64,000 nt of DNA from Kluyvera genomosp. 1. GTDB taxonomy: Bacteria > Pseudomonadota > Gammaproteobacteria > Enterobacterales > Enterobacteriaceae. Of the stretch, positions 47,854 to 58,056 are shown in pieces. The stretch lies in NCBI RefSeq assembly GCF_001266615.1, contig NZ_LGHZ01000038.1:1-64000 (forward strand). The letters are read 5' to 3'. The translations under genes and the position numbers were made by a program. The notes below the pieces were generated by a model. That model did no database searches, was not told the origin of the DNA, and saw only the letters and a program-made list of their open reading frames with translations. Each line of letters opens with the position of its first letter. The stretch's first letter is position 1.

Positions 47854-49608
47854 TCAGTTAGCGATAAAGCGTTTTTCTTCTGTCAGCACCTGCAGCAGTA
47901 AACTCAACTGCGCTTTTGGTTCGTGTTCCTTCTCACCCGATGCGGTCCACGTTTTGTAGTGGCCGTTGTGGTCGAGAACGACGGTAATGGTTGGTGTCGT
48001 AATGGCCAGCGTACTGTTATCCGCTGCGGTGACCCAGTCGTGACGACGAGTCGCACTAAACAGATCCTGACCCTGCGAGTACTCGTTTGCTGGCGTGCTG
48101 ACGTGGAGCAGACGCTGCATCAGCGTGGTCATAATGTCTTTATGATCGGTCAGCGTATCGATACGCTGTGCTGGCGTCCCAGGCCAATGAATCACCAGTG
48201 GAACCTGCAGCCGCGCACGCGACCAGTCGAAATGACTGTTTTGGCTGTTCAGCGCAACGCCGTGGCCTGCAGTAATCACCACCACCGTATCGTTCAGTTT
48301 GCCTGATTCACGCAGCGCATCCAGCACGCGGCCAATCTGCACATCCACCGCTGCGGCCGCAGTGCTGTACTGGCGATCGCTAAGCTCGGTATTGTCGACG
48401 GTCGTGCCGTTAAATGAAACCCAGGAGAACCAGCGGTTTTCATCCTGCGCGTTATTATCCAACCAATTAATCCACTGGCTGGCGGTCTGGGTATCGTTTT
48501 GCGATTTGCTCGGCGGTAATGAGAAATCGGACAGCAGCGCCTGGCGATAAATCGGGCTGGTAAATCCATCAGAGGAGAACAGCCCCAGCTGATAGCCCTG
48601 TTGATTGAGTGCGCTAATGAGTGCCGCGGGTATACGTGCTGCGAGCACGCCATCCATATAGCCAGGGGATATGCCGTAGAACAGGCCAAAGATGCCGTTG
48701 TCCGCGGAGTTACCTGCGCTCATATGCTGGGTGAAATTGACGTTGTCTTTGGCAAAGTTTGCCAGTGACGGCATCTGCTGTTCGTAGCGTGAGTAGTTCA
48801 GACCATCGACGGTAATCAGCAGCACATTCTTCCCGGCACCGAGATCGCGATAGCGCAGATCGCTAAGCGGATACTGGACGGTAACGGCTTCAGGATCGCC
48901 TTGTTCAATCAGGCGACGCTGATACTCCTGCGCATCAAGCAGGCCATGTTTTTCCAGGAAGCGGCGCGCCGTCATCGGATAGGAAAGCGGCAGGTTAGCG
49001 CGCTGCATGGTCACTGGACGATAGAAATTGGCATCCGCCCAGATGTACATGACGTGCGAGGCGACGAAGGAGGCGAAAAAGAACCAGGCGACAGGCCGCG
49101 CGTAGTGGCGACGTCGCGTCAGGCTGCGCAGCTTTTGCCAACTCCAGGTGGCAAAGAGCATCTCCACGAGCAAAATCACCGGCACGCTGATAAACATCAA
49201 CTGCCAGTCGCGCGCCGTTTCATTTTGGTCAGGGTTTATCACCAGTTCCCACACCACCGGATTGAGGTGCAGGTGGAAACGGGTAAAGACCTCGCTGTCG
49301 ATTAACAGCAGCGTCATGCCGGCCGTCGCGAAAATCGCAGACAGGAAGCGCATCAGGCGCTGGGACATGACGACAAAGGTCAGTGGGAACAGGATCAGCA
49401 GATAGGCGGAGAACACCAGAAAGCTGAAATGCCCGACAAGGCTGATGTAGGAATATACCCGTCCAGCCAGCGTCGTCGGCCAGTCGGCGACAAAAAGATA
49501 GCGACTACCGAGCACCATGGCCAACAGCATGTTGAACAGGGCGAACCAGTGCCCCCAGCTAACCATCTGGGAGACTTTTTCTCGATAAGGCTGACGATGT
49601 GTCACCAT
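47854..49608 (-). CDS. yejM: LapC/YejM (PbgA), regulator of lipopolysaccharide synthesis
   Basis: Essential inner-membrane protein that senses periplasmic lipopolysaccharide and restrains LpxC proteolysis through LapB. The 584-residue protein has five membrane helices in the first about 190 residues and a periplasmic sulfatase/alkaline-phosphatase-like domain (from about 245, LLITVDGLNYSRYE) that lacks a full metal site. The lipid-A-binding basic segment near residues 205-220 (PMTARRFLEKHGL) is conserved. It is co-transcribed with yejL (18 bases upstream), as in E. coli. Confidence 0.96.
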   Translation of the reverse strand: MVTHRQPYREKVSQMVSWGHWFALFNMLLAMVLGSRYLFVADWPTTLAGRVYSYISLVGHFSFLVFSAYLLILFPLTFVVMSQRLMRFLSAIFATAGMTLLLIDSEVFTRFHLHLNPVVWELVINPDQNETARDWQLMFISVPVILLVEMLFATWSWQKLRSLTRRRHYARPVAWFFFASFVASHVMYIWADANFYRPVTMQRANLPLSYPMTARRFLEKHGLLDAQEYQRRLIEQGDPEAVTVQYPLSDLRYRDLGAGKNVLLITVDGLNYSRYEQQMPSLANFAKDNVNFTQHMSAGNSADNGIFGLFYGISPGYMDGVLAARIPAALISALNQQGYQLGLFSSDGFTSPIYRQALLSDFSLPPSKSQNDTQTASQWINWLDNNAQDENRWFSWVSFNGTTVDNTELSDRQYSTAAAAVDVQIGRVLDALRESGKLNDTVVVITAGHGVALNSQNSHFDWSRARLQVPLVIHWPGTPAQRIDTLTDHKDIMTTLMQRLLHVSTPANEYSQGQDLFSATRRHDWVTAADNSTLAITTPTITVVLDHNGHYKTWTASGEKEHEPKAQLSLLLQVLTEEKRFIAN

Positions 49609-49626
49609 AAACTGTTGCTTGTACCC

Positions 49627-49854
49627 TTAGTGCGCAGGATCGCTGTTAATAGAAGACTGCAGCGCCTGGGCGAAAGAACGCGCGATAGCCTGGCGTTGAG
49701 CCGGCGCTACGCTGCTGTTAATCAGATTGGTCACCATATTACCCAGCACCATCAACGACAGATCGGTCGGGGTCTTATGTTCTTCCAGTACGTTGGCGAG
49801 CTCGCTCAGCAGCTTTTCGACGTGTTCATCACTATAGCGGGATTGTTGTGGCAT
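49627..49854 (-). CDS. yejL: YejL family protein
   Basis: A 75-residue conserved small helical protein (UPF0352/YejL family) of unknown function. It begins [16 protein letters not shown] and is rich in helix formers, with no signal peptide. Same length and position as in E. coli, first gene of yejLM, divergent from yejK. Confidence 0.94.
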   Translation of the reverse strand: MPQQSRYSDEHVEKLLSELANVLEEHKTPTDLSLMVLGNMVTNLINSSVAPAQRQAIARSFAQALQSSINSDPAH

Positions 49855-50037
49855 AAATCGAAATCGGTCCGTTCATTAAAGGGCAGTATATTACCGTAGC
49901 AGCAGCATTTTTTCCGCTTTTTTTCAGCGTAACGCGTTATCCTTTCGCCATTATGCTGCCACGACTGCGGTAATGTGCGAGTTGCACTGTTGCATCGGGG
50001 GTGGTTGAATACACCCGATCTTAAAGGAGAGTTTAAC

Positions 50038-51045
50038 ATGAGTCTGGATATCGACCAGATTGCTTTGCATCAGCTCGTCAAACGCGACGAGCAAAACCTG
50101 GACGTTGTGCTGCGGGATTCACTGCTGGAGCCCACCGCGCCGGTTGAAGAAATGATGGCTGAGCTGCATCGGGTGTATAGCGCAAAAAACAAGGCGTATG
50201 GCCTGTTTACCGAAGAGAGTGAATTGGCGCAGGCGCTGAAGTTGCAGCGTCAGGGCGAAGAAGATTTCCTCGCGTTCAGCCGTGCGGCCACCGGACGTCT
50301 GCGCGATGAACTGGCGAAATACCCGTTTGCTGACGGTGGTATCGTTCTGTTTTGCCACTATCGCTATCTGGCCGTTGAGTATCTGCTGGTCGCGGTACTG
50401 AACAACCTGAATAGCATGCGTGTGAACGAACAGTTGGATATCAGCGCGACTCACTATCTGGACATCAACCATGCGGATATCGTGGCGCGTATTGATCTGA
50501 CCGAATGGGAAACCAATCCAGAGTCCACCCGTTATCTGACTTTCCTGAAAGGGCGCGTTGGACGCAAAGTGGCGGATTTCTTCATGGATTTCCTCGGTGC
50601 CAGCGAAGGGTTGAATGCCAAGGTACAAAACCGTGGTCTTCTGCAGGCGGTTGACGATTTCGCCGCCGAAGCGCAACTTGATAAAAACGAACGCCAGAAC
50701 GTGCGCCAGCAGGTTTACACCTACTGCAACGAGCAGCTGCAGGCCGGGGAAGAAATTGAGCTGGAGTCGCTGTCGAAAGAACTTTCCGGCGTGAGTGAAG
50801 TGAGTTTCAGCGAGTTTACCGCTGATAAAGGCTACGAGCTGGAAGAGAGCTTCCCGGCCGATCGCAGTACGCTGCGCCAGCTGACGAAATTCGCCGGTAG
50901 CGGCGGCGGGTTGACGATTAACTTCGATGCCATGCTGCTGGGTGAGCGAATCTATTGGGATCCGGCCACCGATACCTTAACCATCAAAGGTACGCCGCCA
51001 AACCTGCGCGACCAGCTGCAGCGCCGGACTTCCGGTAAAAGCTAA
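50038..51045 (+). CDS. yejK: Nucleoid-associated protein YejK (NdpA)
   Basis: A 335-residue nucleoid-associated protein of the NdpA family, found with the DNA-bound fraction of E. coli and known to affect topoisomerase activity. Conserved segments are [26 protein letters not shown] and [19 protein letters not shown]. The ATG at 50038 is chosen from the family start [12 protein letters not shown] and the upstream AAAGGAGAG; an upstream in-frame start is rejected. Followed by its own terminator. Confidence 0.96.
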   Translation: MSLDIDQIALHQLVKRDEQNLDVVLRDSLLEPTAPVEEMMAELHRVYSAKNKAYGLFTEESELAQALKLQRQGEEDFLAFSRAATGRLRDELAKYPFADGGIVLFCHYRYLAVEYLLVAVLNNLNSMRVNEQLDISATHYLDINHADIVARIDLTEWETNPESTRYLTFLKGRVGRKVADFFMDFLGASEGLNAKVQNRGLLQAVDDFAAEAQLDKNERQNVRQQVYTYCNEQLQAGEEIELESLSKELSGVSEVSFSEFTADKGYELEESFPADRSTLRQLTKFAGSGGGLTINFDAMLLGERIYWDPATDTLTIKGTPPNLRDQLQRRTSGKS

Positions 51046-51058
51046 GCACCTATCTTCT

Positions 51059-51085
51059 AAGCCCGCGCCATCATGTGCGGGCTTT
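51059..51085 (+). terminator. yejK terminator
   Basis: AAGCCCGC (51059-51066) pairs with GCGGGCTT (51077-51084) around a 10-base loop, followed by a short T-rich tract. Confidence 0.75.
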
Positions 51086-51154
51086 GTCTATCCGTATTAT
51101 TGCCTGTTTTGGGTGACCGCCTTCTCACTTCTGATATTGACTGTTTTCTCTACG

Positions 51155-51169
51155 GGTCAAATATTGACC
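51155..51169. promoter_or_regulatory. Palindrome GGTCAA-ATA-TTGACC
   Basis: A perfect 15-bp palindrome upstream of the polygalacturonase gene. Its right half ATATTGAC is repeated at 51134-51141, 27 bp away. An operator is likely, but the regulator is unknown. Confidence 0.45.
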
Positions 51170-51197
51170 TGACTCTCAGTTATTCCTTAAGCAAATA

Positions 51198-51216
51198 AAT
51201 AAAAATACATTTTATT
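51198..51216. promoter_or_regulatory. KdgR-like box before the polygalacturonase gene
   Basis: AATAAAA-ATACA-TTTTATT has the 7-5-7 layout of KdgR sites (AATGAAA-N5-TTTCATT), with one symmetric change in each arm. KdgR controls pectin catabolism in enterobacteria. The A+T-rich background weakens the case. Confidence 0.4.
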
Positions 51217-51327
51217 TTAAATGAATCATTATTTTGATTTATGAAAAGGGAAGCCTCAGTTTTGGGCGAGGCTTAGGGACGCGGTTGTTTGCAGGCTGCC
51301 GCGGATAACGCAGAGGAAAAATAGGAT

Positions 51328-53289
51328 ATGCACAGTACTTTCAGGCCTTCCCGATGGGTGTTGGCAATGGCCGTGATGCTTACCGCTGCCGTCGGCTGTG
51401 ATGATAGCGCTGCCGCTCAGCGAAAAGCCTCGGCCGCACCGCAAAACCTCCAGTCGCCCGTGCTGTCTGCCGATGAGGATAGCGCGGTTCTGGTATGGGA
51501 AAAACCGCTGGTGGAGGCCGATAAAGTGGTGGATTACCATATCTACCGTGGTGAGAAATTACTCGGCAGCGCGCGGGACAATCAGGACAGCTTTTCTCCC
51601 GCCAAGCCCTATATCGACAATTTCTATCAGACGCTGGATAGCGATAGCTGGCAGCAAAGAGTCGATTTGCGCACCTTTACCGTCGACGGACTGAAAGCCG
51701 ATAGCGAATATCAATTTACCGTCCGGGCGGTCTATTCGGATGGCAGCGAGTCCATTGATAGCGCACCGGTAACGCTGCATACCACCAAAGCGCCCCACGT
51801 GGTGGATGTGAAAACCGCGGGTGCCGTGGGTGATGGCAAAACACTTGATACCGAGGCGCTGCAGCAGGCGATTGATAGCTGTACGGTTGCTCGCTATCCG
51901 CAGGGTTGCAAGGTCAGCGTGCAGGGCGGGGTATTTAAAACAGGTGCACTGTTTCTGCATAGCGATATGACGCTGGAGATCGCGGAAGGGGCGACGCTGC
52001 TCGGATCTGACGATCCCGCCCAGTATCCGCTGATTAAAGGTTATTATCTCTATCCTTATACCGATAACCCGCTGCCGAAGCGGCCACCGTCGCTTATCAA
52101 CGTCCTGGAAGCCGATGACAACGGCAATTCGCACGCCGGAACGTTCCGCAATATTCGCATCGTCGGTAAAGGTACTATCGATGGCAATGGCTGGACGCGT
52201 GGCGTGAAGCCAGGGGGAAGCGAGTCGATTGTCGATGAGCTTGGTAACTCACTGCCACAATACCGCGCCAGCAACGCCAAAAAGGTTGGCGATGACGGTA
52301 TTCTGGCAAAAAATCAGACCGAAGGGGCCGTTGCGGAAGGCATGGACCGCGACAGCGCTTATAAAAATCGCCGTTCCAGCCTGATGACGCTGCGCGGTGT
52401 GAGCAATCTCTATATTGAGGGGCTGACAATCCTCAACCCGGCATTCCACGGCATAATGGTGTTGGAGTCGGAAAACATTGCCTTGAACGCGTTGGTGCAT
52501 AAAACCTTTGATGGTAACAATGCCGACGGTATTGAGCTAGGTAACAGTCAGAATAGCCTGATATTCAATAACTTCTTTGACACTGGCGATGACGGTATGA
52601 ACTTTGCCGCAGGCTATGGCAAAGGCGTGGAAACTTTTGCCCAAAAAGCGCAAAGCGGTGCGTGGATCTTCAATAACTATTTCCGCAAAGGGCACGGTGC
52701 GGTGGTGACCGGCAGCCATACCGGTGCATGGATTGAAAAGATTATCGCTGAAGATAACGTGATGTACCTGACCGACATCGGTCTGCGCATGAAAAGTCGC
52801 CCTTACTACGGCGGCGGCGCACGTGACGTGGTATTCCGCAATAATGCGATGAAAGACCTGGCCAAAGAGCCGTTTATCTTCACCATTAAATACAGTGCTG
52901 ACGTTAACGACACCACGCCAGCGGCTGAACCGGCGCAGTTCCGTGATGTCACTGTGCAGAATGTGACCGTAGACGGCACGGCAGCGAAGAAAAGTATTTT
53001 AGTGGATGGGATGACGGTGAAAGAGATGATGACGGCGTACGGAATCACCTATCCGCGTGATGCCTACCATCAAAACCTGGTGTTCAGTAACGTGACGTTC
53101 CGCAACGTACAGGCGAGCAAAATCACCTTTTTGCACGATAGCCAGTTTACGCATGTCATGTATGTGAATACGGATAACGCGTGGAATTTTGCGCAGGTCA
53201 GCGGGATTACGCTGTTTGATAGTGCTAATAATGAGAAAATCTCGGCGGCAGGGAAGGAAGTCGTGGTGCGACAGGCGGCAATGAAGTAA
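51328..53289 (+). CDS. GH28 exo-polygalacturonase (PehX-like)
   Basis: A 653-residue exported pectinase predicted to release digalacturonate or galacturonate from polygalacturonate ends. After a signal sequence with a possible lipobox (AVGC, Cys24) comes a fibronectin-III-like domain (about 40-152) and a right-handed beta-helix. The helix carries the GH28 motifs: NADGIEL, TGDDGMNF (catalytic Asp pair), GHGAVVTGSHTG (His) and RMKSR. The domain order resembles exo-poly-alpha-galacturonosidase PehX of Dickeya and Klebsiella oxytoca. It is absent at this place in E. coli; no other pectin gene is nearby. Possibly controlled by KdgR. Confidence 0.88.
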   Translation: MHSTFRPSRWVLAMAVMLTAAVGCDDSAAAQRKASAAPQNLQSPVLSADEDSAVLVWEKPLVEADKVVDYHIYRGEKLLGSARDNQDSFSPAKPYIDNFYQTLDSDSWQQRVDLRTFTVDGLKADSEYQFTVRAVYSDGSESIDSAPVTLHTTKAPHVVDVKTAGAVGDGKTLDTEALQQAIDSCTVARYPQGCKVSVQGGVFKTGALFLHSDMTLEIAEGATLLGSDDPAQYPLIKGYYLYPYTDNPLPKRPPSLINVLEADDNGNSHAGTFRNIRIVGKGTIDGNGWTRGVKPGGSESIVDELGNSLPQYRASNAKKVGDDGILAKNQTEGAVAEGMDRDSAYKNRRSSLMTLRGVSNLYIEGLTILNPAFHGIMVLESENIALNALVHKTFDGNNADGIELGNSQNSLIFNNFFDTGDDGMNFAAGYGKGVETFAQKAQSGAWIFNNYFRKGHGAVVTGSHTGAWIEKIIAEDNVMYLTDIGLRMKSRPYYGGGARDVVFRNNAMKDLAKEPFIFTIKYSADVNDTTPAAEPAQFRDVTVQNVTVDGTAAKKSILVDGMTVKEMMTAYGITYPRDAYHQNLVFSNVTFRNVQASKITFLHDSQFTHVMYVNTDNAWNFAQVSGITLFDSANNEKISAAGKEVVVRQAAMK

Positions 53290-53318
53290 AAAAAAACGGC
53301 TCCGAAAGGAGCCGTTCT
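53288..53318 (-). terminator. rplY terminator
   Basis: CGGCTCC / GGAGCCG stem with a GAAA-type loop (53295-53316). On the minus strand it is followed by nine T residues. It begins at the polygalacturonase stop codon and may also end that transcript. Confidence 0.88.
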
Positions 53319-53342
53319 TCTGTCACGTTGACTGGTTTGCGA

Positions 53343-53627
53343 TTAAGCGCGAACGAAGTCGATGTGAGCCAGCTTTGGCTTGAACGGGTGACGCTGTACA
53401 GCCTGAGCTTTAACTTTTTCTTCTTTACCATCAACAACGATGGTCAGAACTTCGCTGTAGAATTCAGCGTTGTTCTGGAGGTTCCACAGCTTGTCGTGAT
53501 CCAGTTCGATAGCAACTGGAGCTGCTTCGCCACCATAAATGATAGCTGGGAACTTGTTAGCTGCGCGCAGGCGGCGGCTCGCACCCTTACCCTGCTCTTT
53601 ACGTACTTCTGCATTGATAGTAAACAT
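53343..53627 (-). CDS. rplY: 50S ribosomal protein L25
   Basis: A 94-residue 5S rRNA-binding protein, the short (non-CTC) form typical of enterobacteria and equal in length to E. coli L25. It begins [21 protein letters not shown] and ends [10 protein letters not shown]. Monocistronic, with its own strong terminator. Confidence 0.98.
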   Translation of the reverse strand: MFTINAEVRKEQGKGASRRLRAANKFPAIIYGGEAAPVAIELDHDKLWNLQNNAEFYSEVLTIVVDGKEEKVKAQAVQRHPFKPKLAHIDFVRA

Positions 53628-53814
53628 TGATAGCTCTCTATATAAATCCTGCTACAGGCGACCCAGCAGCAGGCAATTGATCTGCTTCACGGATGTGAAA
53701 GCGGGCGGCATTATAGCCTCCAATTCCTTATCGGGCAATGAAAACATCGAATTGCCGGGCAGGGGAAACCGCCCAGCAAGTGCTGTGGTAGCGGTGTGGT
53801 GTGAGAAAAGCAGA

Positions 53815-54774
53815 TCAATTCGCCGTTAAGCGTAGACGCAAACTGTCGGGATAAGGCGCGAAATACTTTTGCGTCAACAGGTAATCGTCAGGATGCTCGG
53901 CCAGATAATGCTGTAACAGCGTCAGCGGAGCGAGAATCGGCAGGCGTCCCGCATGGTAGTTCACAATCACATCGCGGAGCTCGGCGCGCTGGCGCACATT
54001 AAGCTGCTCGCGAAAATAGCCCTGAATGTGCATCAGTACGTTGGTGTGGTTTTTCCGCGAAGCGGGCTGCTGCAAAATGGCCATCAGCTTTTCCCGATAG
54101 GCGACAAAAAAGGCCTCCAAATCATCCCATTCATGAATGCGGGCAATAAAGGGACCTATTTTGCGATATCCCGGTTGGCTGTGCGCCAACAGATGCAGCT
54201 TATAGCGACTGTGAAAGGCCAGTAGCGCCCCGCGGCTCAGGCCGTCCTGACGCAGCGCATTGAGTTCATGTAGCGCAAAAACGCGCGCCACAAAGTTCTC
54301 GCGCAGAATGGGGTCGTGAAGCCTTCCGTCTTCTTCAATCGGTAACCACGGGTAGCGCTGGCGCAGCGCCGCGGTAAATAAACCAACGCCCTCTTTAGCT
54401 CCTCGATTCCCTTGTTCATCATACAGCCGCACGCGCTCCATACCGCAGCTCGGGGATTTGGCGCAGACCACGAAGCCGGCAAAATCGGCGGCGGCGGGGA
54501 GATAGCCGTCGGCGAAATGCTGCATCTGTTCAGTCACGTCTTTATCAAGCGACAGACTAAAGCGTAAGCGAGTCTCTCCGCCGGGCATATTCACGAGCCG
54601 CAGCGCCGGACGAGGCGTGGGTAGGCCTATCGCCATTTCCGGACAGACCGGTTTGAAGGTGACCCATTCGGCGAGTTCATCCATGATGAAGCTCATTCGC
54701 TTGTGGCCACCATCGAAGCGAACCGCCGCGCCGGTCAGGCAACCGCTAATTCCCAAAGTCGGTTTACTGTTCAT
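53815..54774 (-). CDS. DUF523-DUF1722 protein (TudS/YbgA-like)
   Basis: A 319-residue two-domain protein. The N-terminal DUF523 domain (about 1-150) has cysteines in SGCLTG (C12), PVCPEM (C44) and SPSCGM (C109). This triad is known to hold a [4Fe-4S] cluster in thiouracil desulfurase TudS. The C-terminal DUF1722 domain (about 190-305, YBGA-like, GRLPILAPLTLL) matches E. coli YbgA. The fused form is often beside photolyase genes, but none is seen here. A desulfuration role in detoxifying thiolated pyrimidines is inferred from the cysteines. E. coli lacks it at this place. Confidence 0.85.
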   Translation of the reverse strand: MNSKPTLGISGCLTGAAVRFDGGHKRMSFIMDELAEWVTFKPVCPEMAIGLPTPRPALRLVNMPGGETRLRFSLSLDKDVTEQMQHFADGYLPAAADFAGFVVCAKSPSCGMERVRLYDEQGNRGAKEGVGLFTAALRQRYPWLPIEEDGRLHDPILRENFVARVFALHELNALRQDGLSRGALLAFHSRYKLHLLAHSQPGYRKIGPFIARIHEWDDLEAFFVAYREKLMAILQQPASRKNHTNVLMHIQGYFREQLNVRQRAELRDVIVNYHAGRLPILAPLTLLQHYLAEHPDDYLLTQKYFAPYPDSLRLRLTAN

Positions 54775-54850
54775 TATTCCATCTCCTTAACCGTGCGTCA
54801 TCTCTAAAGCATAGATTCTTCCGTTTCTGCCCGCGTCAGTTTTTTATCCT

Positions 54851-54857
54851 CTACACT
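54851..54857 (+). promoter_or_regulatory. Putative RpoS-type -10 of blc
   Basis: CTACACT followed by TAA lies 31 bases before the blc ATG. This resembles the sigma-S -10 (CTAYACT), and blc is known to be RpoS-controlled in E. coli. Confidence 0.45.
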
Positions 54858-54888
54858 TAACGAACTCATTGTTCGCAAAGGAGGTTGC

Positions 54889-55422
54889 ATGAAACTTTGG
54901 CCCATTTTAACCGGTGTCGCGGTCTCACTCGCACTGGTGGCATGCCGTTCGCCGACGCCGCCAGGCGGCGTTACGCCGATAAGCCATTTTGATGCCAGCC
55001 GCTATCTGGGCAAGTGGTATGAAATTGCGCGCCTGGATAATCGCTTCGAACGTGGACTGGAACAGGTGACTGCCACCTACGGCAAGCGGCTGGATGGCGG
55101 TATTTCGGTACTTAATCGAGGTTTCGACCCACAAAAAGGGGTCTGGAAAGAGAGTGAAGGCAAGGCCTATTTCACCGGTGAATCCACCACCGCAGCGCTC
55201 AAAGTCTCCTTCTTCGGGCCGTTTTATGGCGGTTACAACGTGATTGCGCTGGACGATGACTATCAGTACGCGCTGGTGAGCGGGCCGAATCGCGACTATT
55301 TGTGGATCCTGTCGCGCACGCCAACGCTGCCACCACAGGTGCGGCAGAATTACCTGAATATCGCTCGTGGCCTCGGTTTTGCAACAGACAATCTGCTGTG
55401 GGTGAAACAGTCCGGCGGCTAG
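54889..55422 (+). CDS. blc: Bacterial lipocalin Blc (outer membrane lipoprotein)
   Basis: A 177-residue lipoprotein of the lipocalin fold that binds lysophospholipids, used in envelope maintenance under starvation. The lipobox LVAC gives lipidated Cys19. The lipocalin signature [16 protein letters not shown] is at about 41-56, and the late motif [16 protein letters not shown] follows. Ribosome site AAAGGAGG is ideal. In E. coli blc lies elsewhere (next to ampC), so the locus differs. Its stop shares the tetranucleotide CTAG with the convergent radD stop. Confidence 0.95.
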   Translation: MKLWPILTGVAVSLALVACRSPTPPGGVTPISHFDASRYLGKWYEIARLDNRFERGLEQVTATYGKRLDGGISVLNRGFDPQKGVWKESEGKAYFTGESTTAALKVSFFGPFYGGYNVIALDDDYQYALVSGPNRDYLWILSRTPTLPPQVRQNYLNIARGLGFATDNLLWVKQSGG

Positions 55423-57176
55423 CGCAGCTCGCCGGCGCGGCGAAAGCGCCCCTGATAATCGAACACTTTTTCGCGCACCTGCCAGTATCTGTCTTTTTGC
55501 CGGGCGACGACAAAATCCGGGGCGCGCAGCAGCATCTGCTGGGCGATGATGTCCGCAGGCGTAATCCAGCGCAGAGGTACGCCCGGCGTGCGGGTGTGTG
55601 GGCGAAGGAATAGCTGCTCGAAGGCCATTCTCTGCGCGGGTGTATGCAGACGGAAGCGCTCACTGACGTCGGCACCATCTTCATCGTAATAGGTGATTTT
55701 CAACCAGCCGCCTTTATCGTCCATTCCGTCCTGCAACGTCATACCACTGCAGCGTAGCACCAGCGCATCTTTGAGTTTTAACGCCGCTTTTAGCATATCG
55801 TCGGGGTCTACCAGTACCGTGTCGCACTCGCGGCAGCGGCGGGCGGCAATATCATTCTCGGCGTTACACTGCGGGCAGTTTTTAAAACGAAAACGGTAGT
55901 CGCATTGCTCGCGATGGCCTTCGTCATCCTCCAGCCAGCCCTGACAGCGTCGGCCAAAGTGTTCAATGAGTGTGCCGTCGGCGGTGGTTTTGCCCCAGAA
56001 CGTGTTGGCAAACCCGCAGCTGGGGCAAAAAACCTGCACCGGTACGTTATCGCTTTTACCTTTTGGCGAACCAACTTCCGGCGTGTAGAGATCGTGAGGG
56101 TTGCCAGCGTAGTCGAGAATTAAGCAGTCGGTTTTTCCCGGTGCCAGGCGCAGGCCACGGCCAACAATTTGTTGATACAAGCTGATGGACTCGGTCGGGC
56201 GCAGGATGGCAATCAAATCAACGTGCGGGGCATCAAAACCGGTGGTCAGGACGGAAACGTTCACCAGATAGCGGAACTGTTGCTGTTTGAACGCTTCAAT
56301 CAGCTCATCGCGCTGCGGGCCGGGGGTTTCACCGGTTATCAGCGCCGCATCGTTGGCGGGCAACAGGCCGGTAATTTCACGGGCGTGCTCGACGGTGGCG
56401 GCAAAAATCATCACCCCTTTGCGGTCCTGGGCAAACTCAATAATCTGGCTGATGATATGCGGCGTAATCCGCTGCTGCTGTTTTAGCTCGCGGTTGAGGT
56501 CCGCTTCGCTAAACAGCCCGTTGCTGTTGGCCTGCAGGCGGCTAAAGTCGTACTGCACCACCGGCATATCCAGCCGCTCCGGGGGCGTGAGATAGCCGTG
56601 TTTGATCATATAGCGTAGCGGCAGTTCGTAAATACAATCGCGGAATAGCGCTTTTTCATCGCCGCGTACCATGCCGTGATAGTGGAACTGATATATCCAC
56701 CCTTTACCCAAGCGGAACGGCGTGGCCGTGAGCCCCAATAGGCGAATGTGAGGATTCACTTTGCTGAGGTGAGTGAGGATTTGCTGATACTGGCTGTCAT
56801 CGTCGTCGCTGATACGATGACACTCATCGACAATCAGCAGCGAAAACTCACCTTGAAAATGGTCCAGATTACGGGCAACCGACTGCACACTGCCAAACAC
56901 CACTTTGCCGTGGCTCTCTTTGCGTTTCAGACCGGCGGCGTAGATATCGGCCTCAAGACCCAACGCGAGGTATTTGGCATGGTTTTGTGCAACCAGCTCT
57001 TTCACGTGCGCCAAAACCAGCACGCGGCCGCGCGCCAGTCGCGCCAGTTCGGCGATAACCAGGCTCTTGCCCGCGCCGGTGGGCAGGACGATGACCGCCG
57101 GCTGCGTATGGCGGCGAAAATAGGTGAGGGTCGCGTCGACCGCTTCTTGCTGATAGGGGCGTAGTGTAAATGTCAT
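55419..57176 (-). CDS. radD: DNA repair helicase-like ATPase RadD
   Basis: A superfamily 2 helicase-like protein involved in recombinational repair of double-strand breaks and radiation resistance, interacting with single-strand DNA-binding protein. The 585 residues match E. coli RadD (586, formerly YejH). Motifs are Walker A LPTGAGKS (about 31-38), DECH box (LIVDECHRI), TATPFR, and QIVGRGLR (motif VI). A zinc-finger set ([20 protein letters not shown]) lies in the C-terminal part. Its stop overlaps that of blc. Confidence 0.96.
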   Translation of the reverse strand: MTFTLRPYQQEAVDATLTYFRRHTQPAVIVLPTGAGKSLVIAELARLARGRVLVLAHVKELVAQNHAKYLALGLEADIYAAGLKRKESHGKVVFGSVQSVARNLDHFQGEFSLLIVDECHRISDDDDSQYQQILTHLSKVNPHIRLLGLTATPFRLGKGWIYQFHYHGMVRGDEKALFRDCIYELPLRYMIKHGYLTPPERLDMPVVQYDFSRLQANSNGLFSEADLNRELKQQQRITPHIISQIIEFAQDRKGVMIFAATVEHAREITGLLPANDAALITGETPGPQRDELIEAFKQQQFRYLVNVSVLTTGFDAPHVDLIAILRPTESISLYQQIVGRGLRLAPGKTDCLILDYAGNPHDLYTPEVGSPKGKSDNVPVQVFCPSCGFANTFWGKTTADGTLIEHFGRRCQGWLEDDEGHREQCDYRFRFKNCPQCNAENDIAARRCRECDTVLVDPDDMLKAALKLKDALVLRCSGMTLQDGMDDKGGWLKITYYDEDGADVSERFRLHTPAQRMAFEQLFLRPHTRTPGVPLRWITPADIIAQQMLLRAPDFVVARQKDRYWQVREKVFDYQGRFRRAGELR

Positions 57177-57228
57177 TAGCGTGATGATTGTCCTTAACTG
57201 CCAAATAGTATGCCATGAATCTTTTCAC

Positions 57229-57256
57229 TTGAGTGGCATGACAAGCCCGTTATACT
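57229..57256 (+). promoter_or_regulatory. rsuA promoter
   Basis: TTGAGT (57229-57234) and TATACT (57251-57256) are separated by 16 bp and lie 74 bases before the rsuA start, a reasonable sigma-70 promoter. Confidence 0.5.
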
Positions 57257-57329
57257 TACCGATTGTTACTACCCCTTTTTTCGGACGTTGAGTCCGACAC
57301 CCGGCACTATTACAGGCTAAAAATACTTC

Positions 57330-58037
57330 ATGCGACTTGATAAGTTTATCGCTCAGCAACTCGGCGTCAGCCGTGCTATTGCCGGGCGTCAGATCCGCGG
57401 CAATCACGTGACCATCGATGGCGAAGTGGTGCGCGATACGGCATTTAAACTGCTTCCTGAACACGAGATTGCTTACGAAGGCAACTCGCTGACCCAGCAA
57501 AATGGCCCGCGCTATTTTATGCTGAACAAACCTCAGGGCTATGTCTGCTCAACCGACGATCCGGATCATCCGACGGTGCTGTATTTCCTCGATGAGCCCG
57601 TGGCGTACAAGCTGCATGCTGCAGGGCGGTTAGATATTGACACCACTGGGCTGGTACTGATGACCGATGACGGTCAGTGGTCGCACCGTATCACCTCGCC
57701 GCGCCATCATTGCGAGAAAACCTATCTAGTGACGCTGGAGAATCCGGTTAGCGACGATACTGCGGAACAATTCACCAAAGGCGTTCAGCTGCATAATGAG
57801 AAAGAGCTGACCAAACCGGCGGTCATGGAAGTGATCACCCCGACGGAAGTGCGTCTAACCATTACCGAAGGGCGCTATCATCAGGTGAAACGCATGTTTG
57901 CTGCCGTGGGCAACCGCGTGATTGGCCTGCACCGCGAACGTATTGGTGCGATTGCGCTCGATCCTGACATGGAACCGGGTGAATACCGCCCGTTAACCGA
58001 AGAAGAAATTGCCAGCGTTGGCGCGCCAGAGCGCTAA
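57330..58037 (+). CDS. rsuA: 16S rRNA pseudouridine-516 synthase
   Basis: Modifies U516 of 16S rRNA. The 235-residue protein has an S4 RNA-binding domain (about 1-55) and a pseudouridine synthase domain with catalytic D102 in [10 protein letters not shown], at the same number as in E. coli. The [13 protein letters not shown] motif is conserved. It runs with bcr (19 bases between), so the two may be co-transcribed. Confidence 0.96.
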   Translation: MRLDKFIAQQLGVSRAIAGRQIRGNHVTIDGEVVRDTAFKLLPEHEIAYEGNSLTQQNGPRYFMLNKPQGYVCSTDDPDHPTVLYFLDEPVAYKLHAAGRLDIDTTGLVLMTDDGQWSHRITSPRHHCEKTYLVTLENPVSDDTAEQFTKGVQLHNEKELTKPAVMEVITPTEVRLTITEGRYHQVKRMFAAVGNRVIGLHRERIGAIALDPDMEPGEYRPLTEEEIASVGAPER

Positions 58038-58056
58038 CAAACCACAGAGGTAGATT

